Part shown: piece after piece, positions 63,401-64,000 of the stretch | How the letters are laid out: each line of letters begins with the position of its first letter | Position numbering within the stretch: position 1 is the stretch's first letter | DNA from: Chimonanthus salicifolius | Taxonomy: Eukaryota; Streptophyta; Magnoliopsida; Laurales; Calycanthaceae | Reading direction: 5' to 3' | DNA length: 64,000 nt | Assembly (NCBI GenBank): GCA_013350335.1 | Contig: CM023538.1 | Coordinates: forward strand, 49,004,695 to 49,068,694 | Translations under genes and position numbers: made by a program | Notes under the pieces: generated by a model | Seen by the model: only the letters and a program-made list of their open reading frames with translations | Databases searched by the model: none | What the model was told of the DNA's origin: nothing

Positions 63401-64000
63401 ATCTTTTCATCCATATTTACAATAACACCACTATACTACCCTTTGCTTAATTTTTCCTTAGAAAATAAAGTCTATCACCAAACCACCTTAGTGGGGTTCT
63501 GCCATACAACATCGCCGAACCTCACTATTTACTTTGGTCATTTAAACCCTTTATTCATATATCTTATTTGCCCAAATTCATCATGAACAAATCATCAAAT
63601 CCATCAAATGACAATTGGTGGGGTTCGTCCACACAACATGGCCGAACCTCACCCTATAGATTTTAACCCCATGTTCCATCATCTTTCATGTTTAATCACC
63701 TTAATACTAGGTCCATAATTGACATATGTAATTCCGAAAATCATAAGCATAAAACATTCATTATCATAATCCAAATATCCCACAAAACAGTCCATGGGCT
63801 ATGGTTCTCTTAATGAAAACCCACCAATATTTATCTATGATATTAATCAGCAAATTAACATAACATAAACATGGTTTAGCCATGTCATATCTACTCCAAA
63901 ACAGTAAGCTTAACTCCATATAAAAATATTTTAAAAGCCCCACGTCAAAATATGGATTTTTGTCTTTCAAACACCATAGAATTCACCAAATTTTCTCATG
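60480..64000 (+). repeat. 3' LTR of chromovirus, truncated by window end
   Basis: Aligns with 48421-51940. Positions 60480-61260 differ from the 5' LTR at about 40 sites, including a one-base indel. Positions 61261-64000 match 49201-51940 with a single difference (61458 T against 49398 G). Confidence 0.93.
62038..64000 (-). mobile_element. Second copy of solo LTR 3 in chromovirus 3' LTR (partial)
   Basis: Begins TGTAACACCCCGCCC directly after CGATC (62033-62037), the same insertion point as at 49978, and runs out of the window. No base difference from 49978-51940 was seen where I compared lines. Confidence 0.92.

Larger units (their letters stand above)
48421..64000 (+). mobile_element. Tekay/Del-like chromovirus (Ty3/gypsy), 3' LTR truncated by window end
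   Basis: 5' LTR 48421-55091, PBS 55095-55106, extra ORF 55208-55798, gag-pol 55915-60445, purine tract 60469-60479, 3' LTR from 60480. The order PR-RT-RH-IN and a chromodomain-like C-terminus place it among chromoviruses. It is inserted in the LINE; AAAAT (48416-48420) is the left target candidate and the right one is outside the window. More than ten in-frame stops and at least three frameshifts make it inactive. Both LTRs contain the same solo LTR insertion. Confidence 0.95.

Noticed and set aside
1..64000. A new multi-gene biological system
   Set aside because: Apart from one ankyrin/PGG gene, all recognisable coding content is retrotransposon-derived and broken. No cluster of cooperating host genes is present.

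Overview
This window is nuclear DNA of a flowering plant; the species cannot be named from the sequence. It holds one intron-bearing plant gene, an ankyrin-repeat/PGG-domain membrane protein. Almost everything else is plant repeat DNA: Ty1/copia and Ty3/gypsy (chromovirus-type) LTR retrotransposons, solo LTRs, a TRIM complex, a LINE and MITE-like palindromes. I recognised no rRNA, tRNA or CRISPR array, and nothing bacterial.

Layout. 1-2054: tail of a large LTR ending in ATTACA. 2240-2800: decayed copia RT fragment on the minus strand. 4253-21884: the gene. I assembled seven exons by hand (4622-5822, 6457-6621, 7175-7252, 9202-9291, 10910-11023, 18552-18988, 21270-21884). All junctions are GT-AG, and the 2,700 nt encode 899 residues with no stop. 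Intron 5 is swollen to 7.5 kb by a minus-strand copia relic with two LTR copies (12687-13051, 17829-18154), which was in turn hit by a plus-strand copia element (13058-17772, TSD CTTCT). MITE-like palindromes lie in intron 6 and downstream.

24394-31197 is a nearly full-length copia element (TSD AAATA, LTRs differing by roughly 3%). 31560-39079 is a minus-strand, non-coding LTR element (TSD CATCT). Its 3' LTR is split by a TRIM complex (31735-33339, TSD CTAAT) and its interior by a solo LTR (34547-37429). About 39178-45440 is an AT-rich, LTR-like segment split by a second solo LTR (39985-43856, TSD GTTGA). 45838-48420 is a minus-strand LINE whose RT is cut by a Tekay/Del-like chromovirus beginning at 48421. 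That chromovirus runs past the window end and carries many stops and frameshifts.

The most interesting structure is in this chromovirus. Its 5' LTR (48421-55091) contains a 3.4-kb solo LTR (49978-53403, TSD CGATC), and the same insertion sits at the same base in the 3' LTR (from 62038). The first 780 bp of the two LTRs differ at about 40 positions. From 49201/61261 onward about 2.74 kb is identical except for one base, which points to LTR-LTR gene conversion or an assembly artefact. The two related solo LTRs carry a dispersed family of perfect 11-12 bp hairpins (GGGTTCGGCCAT / ATGGCCGAACCC), including one copy with three compensatory base-pair changes. The chromovirus also has an extra reading frame with three zinc knuckles ahead of gag.

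No new multi-gene system was found. The novelty lies in the structure and history of the repeats. The ankyrin gene is the only locus likely to make a host protein.
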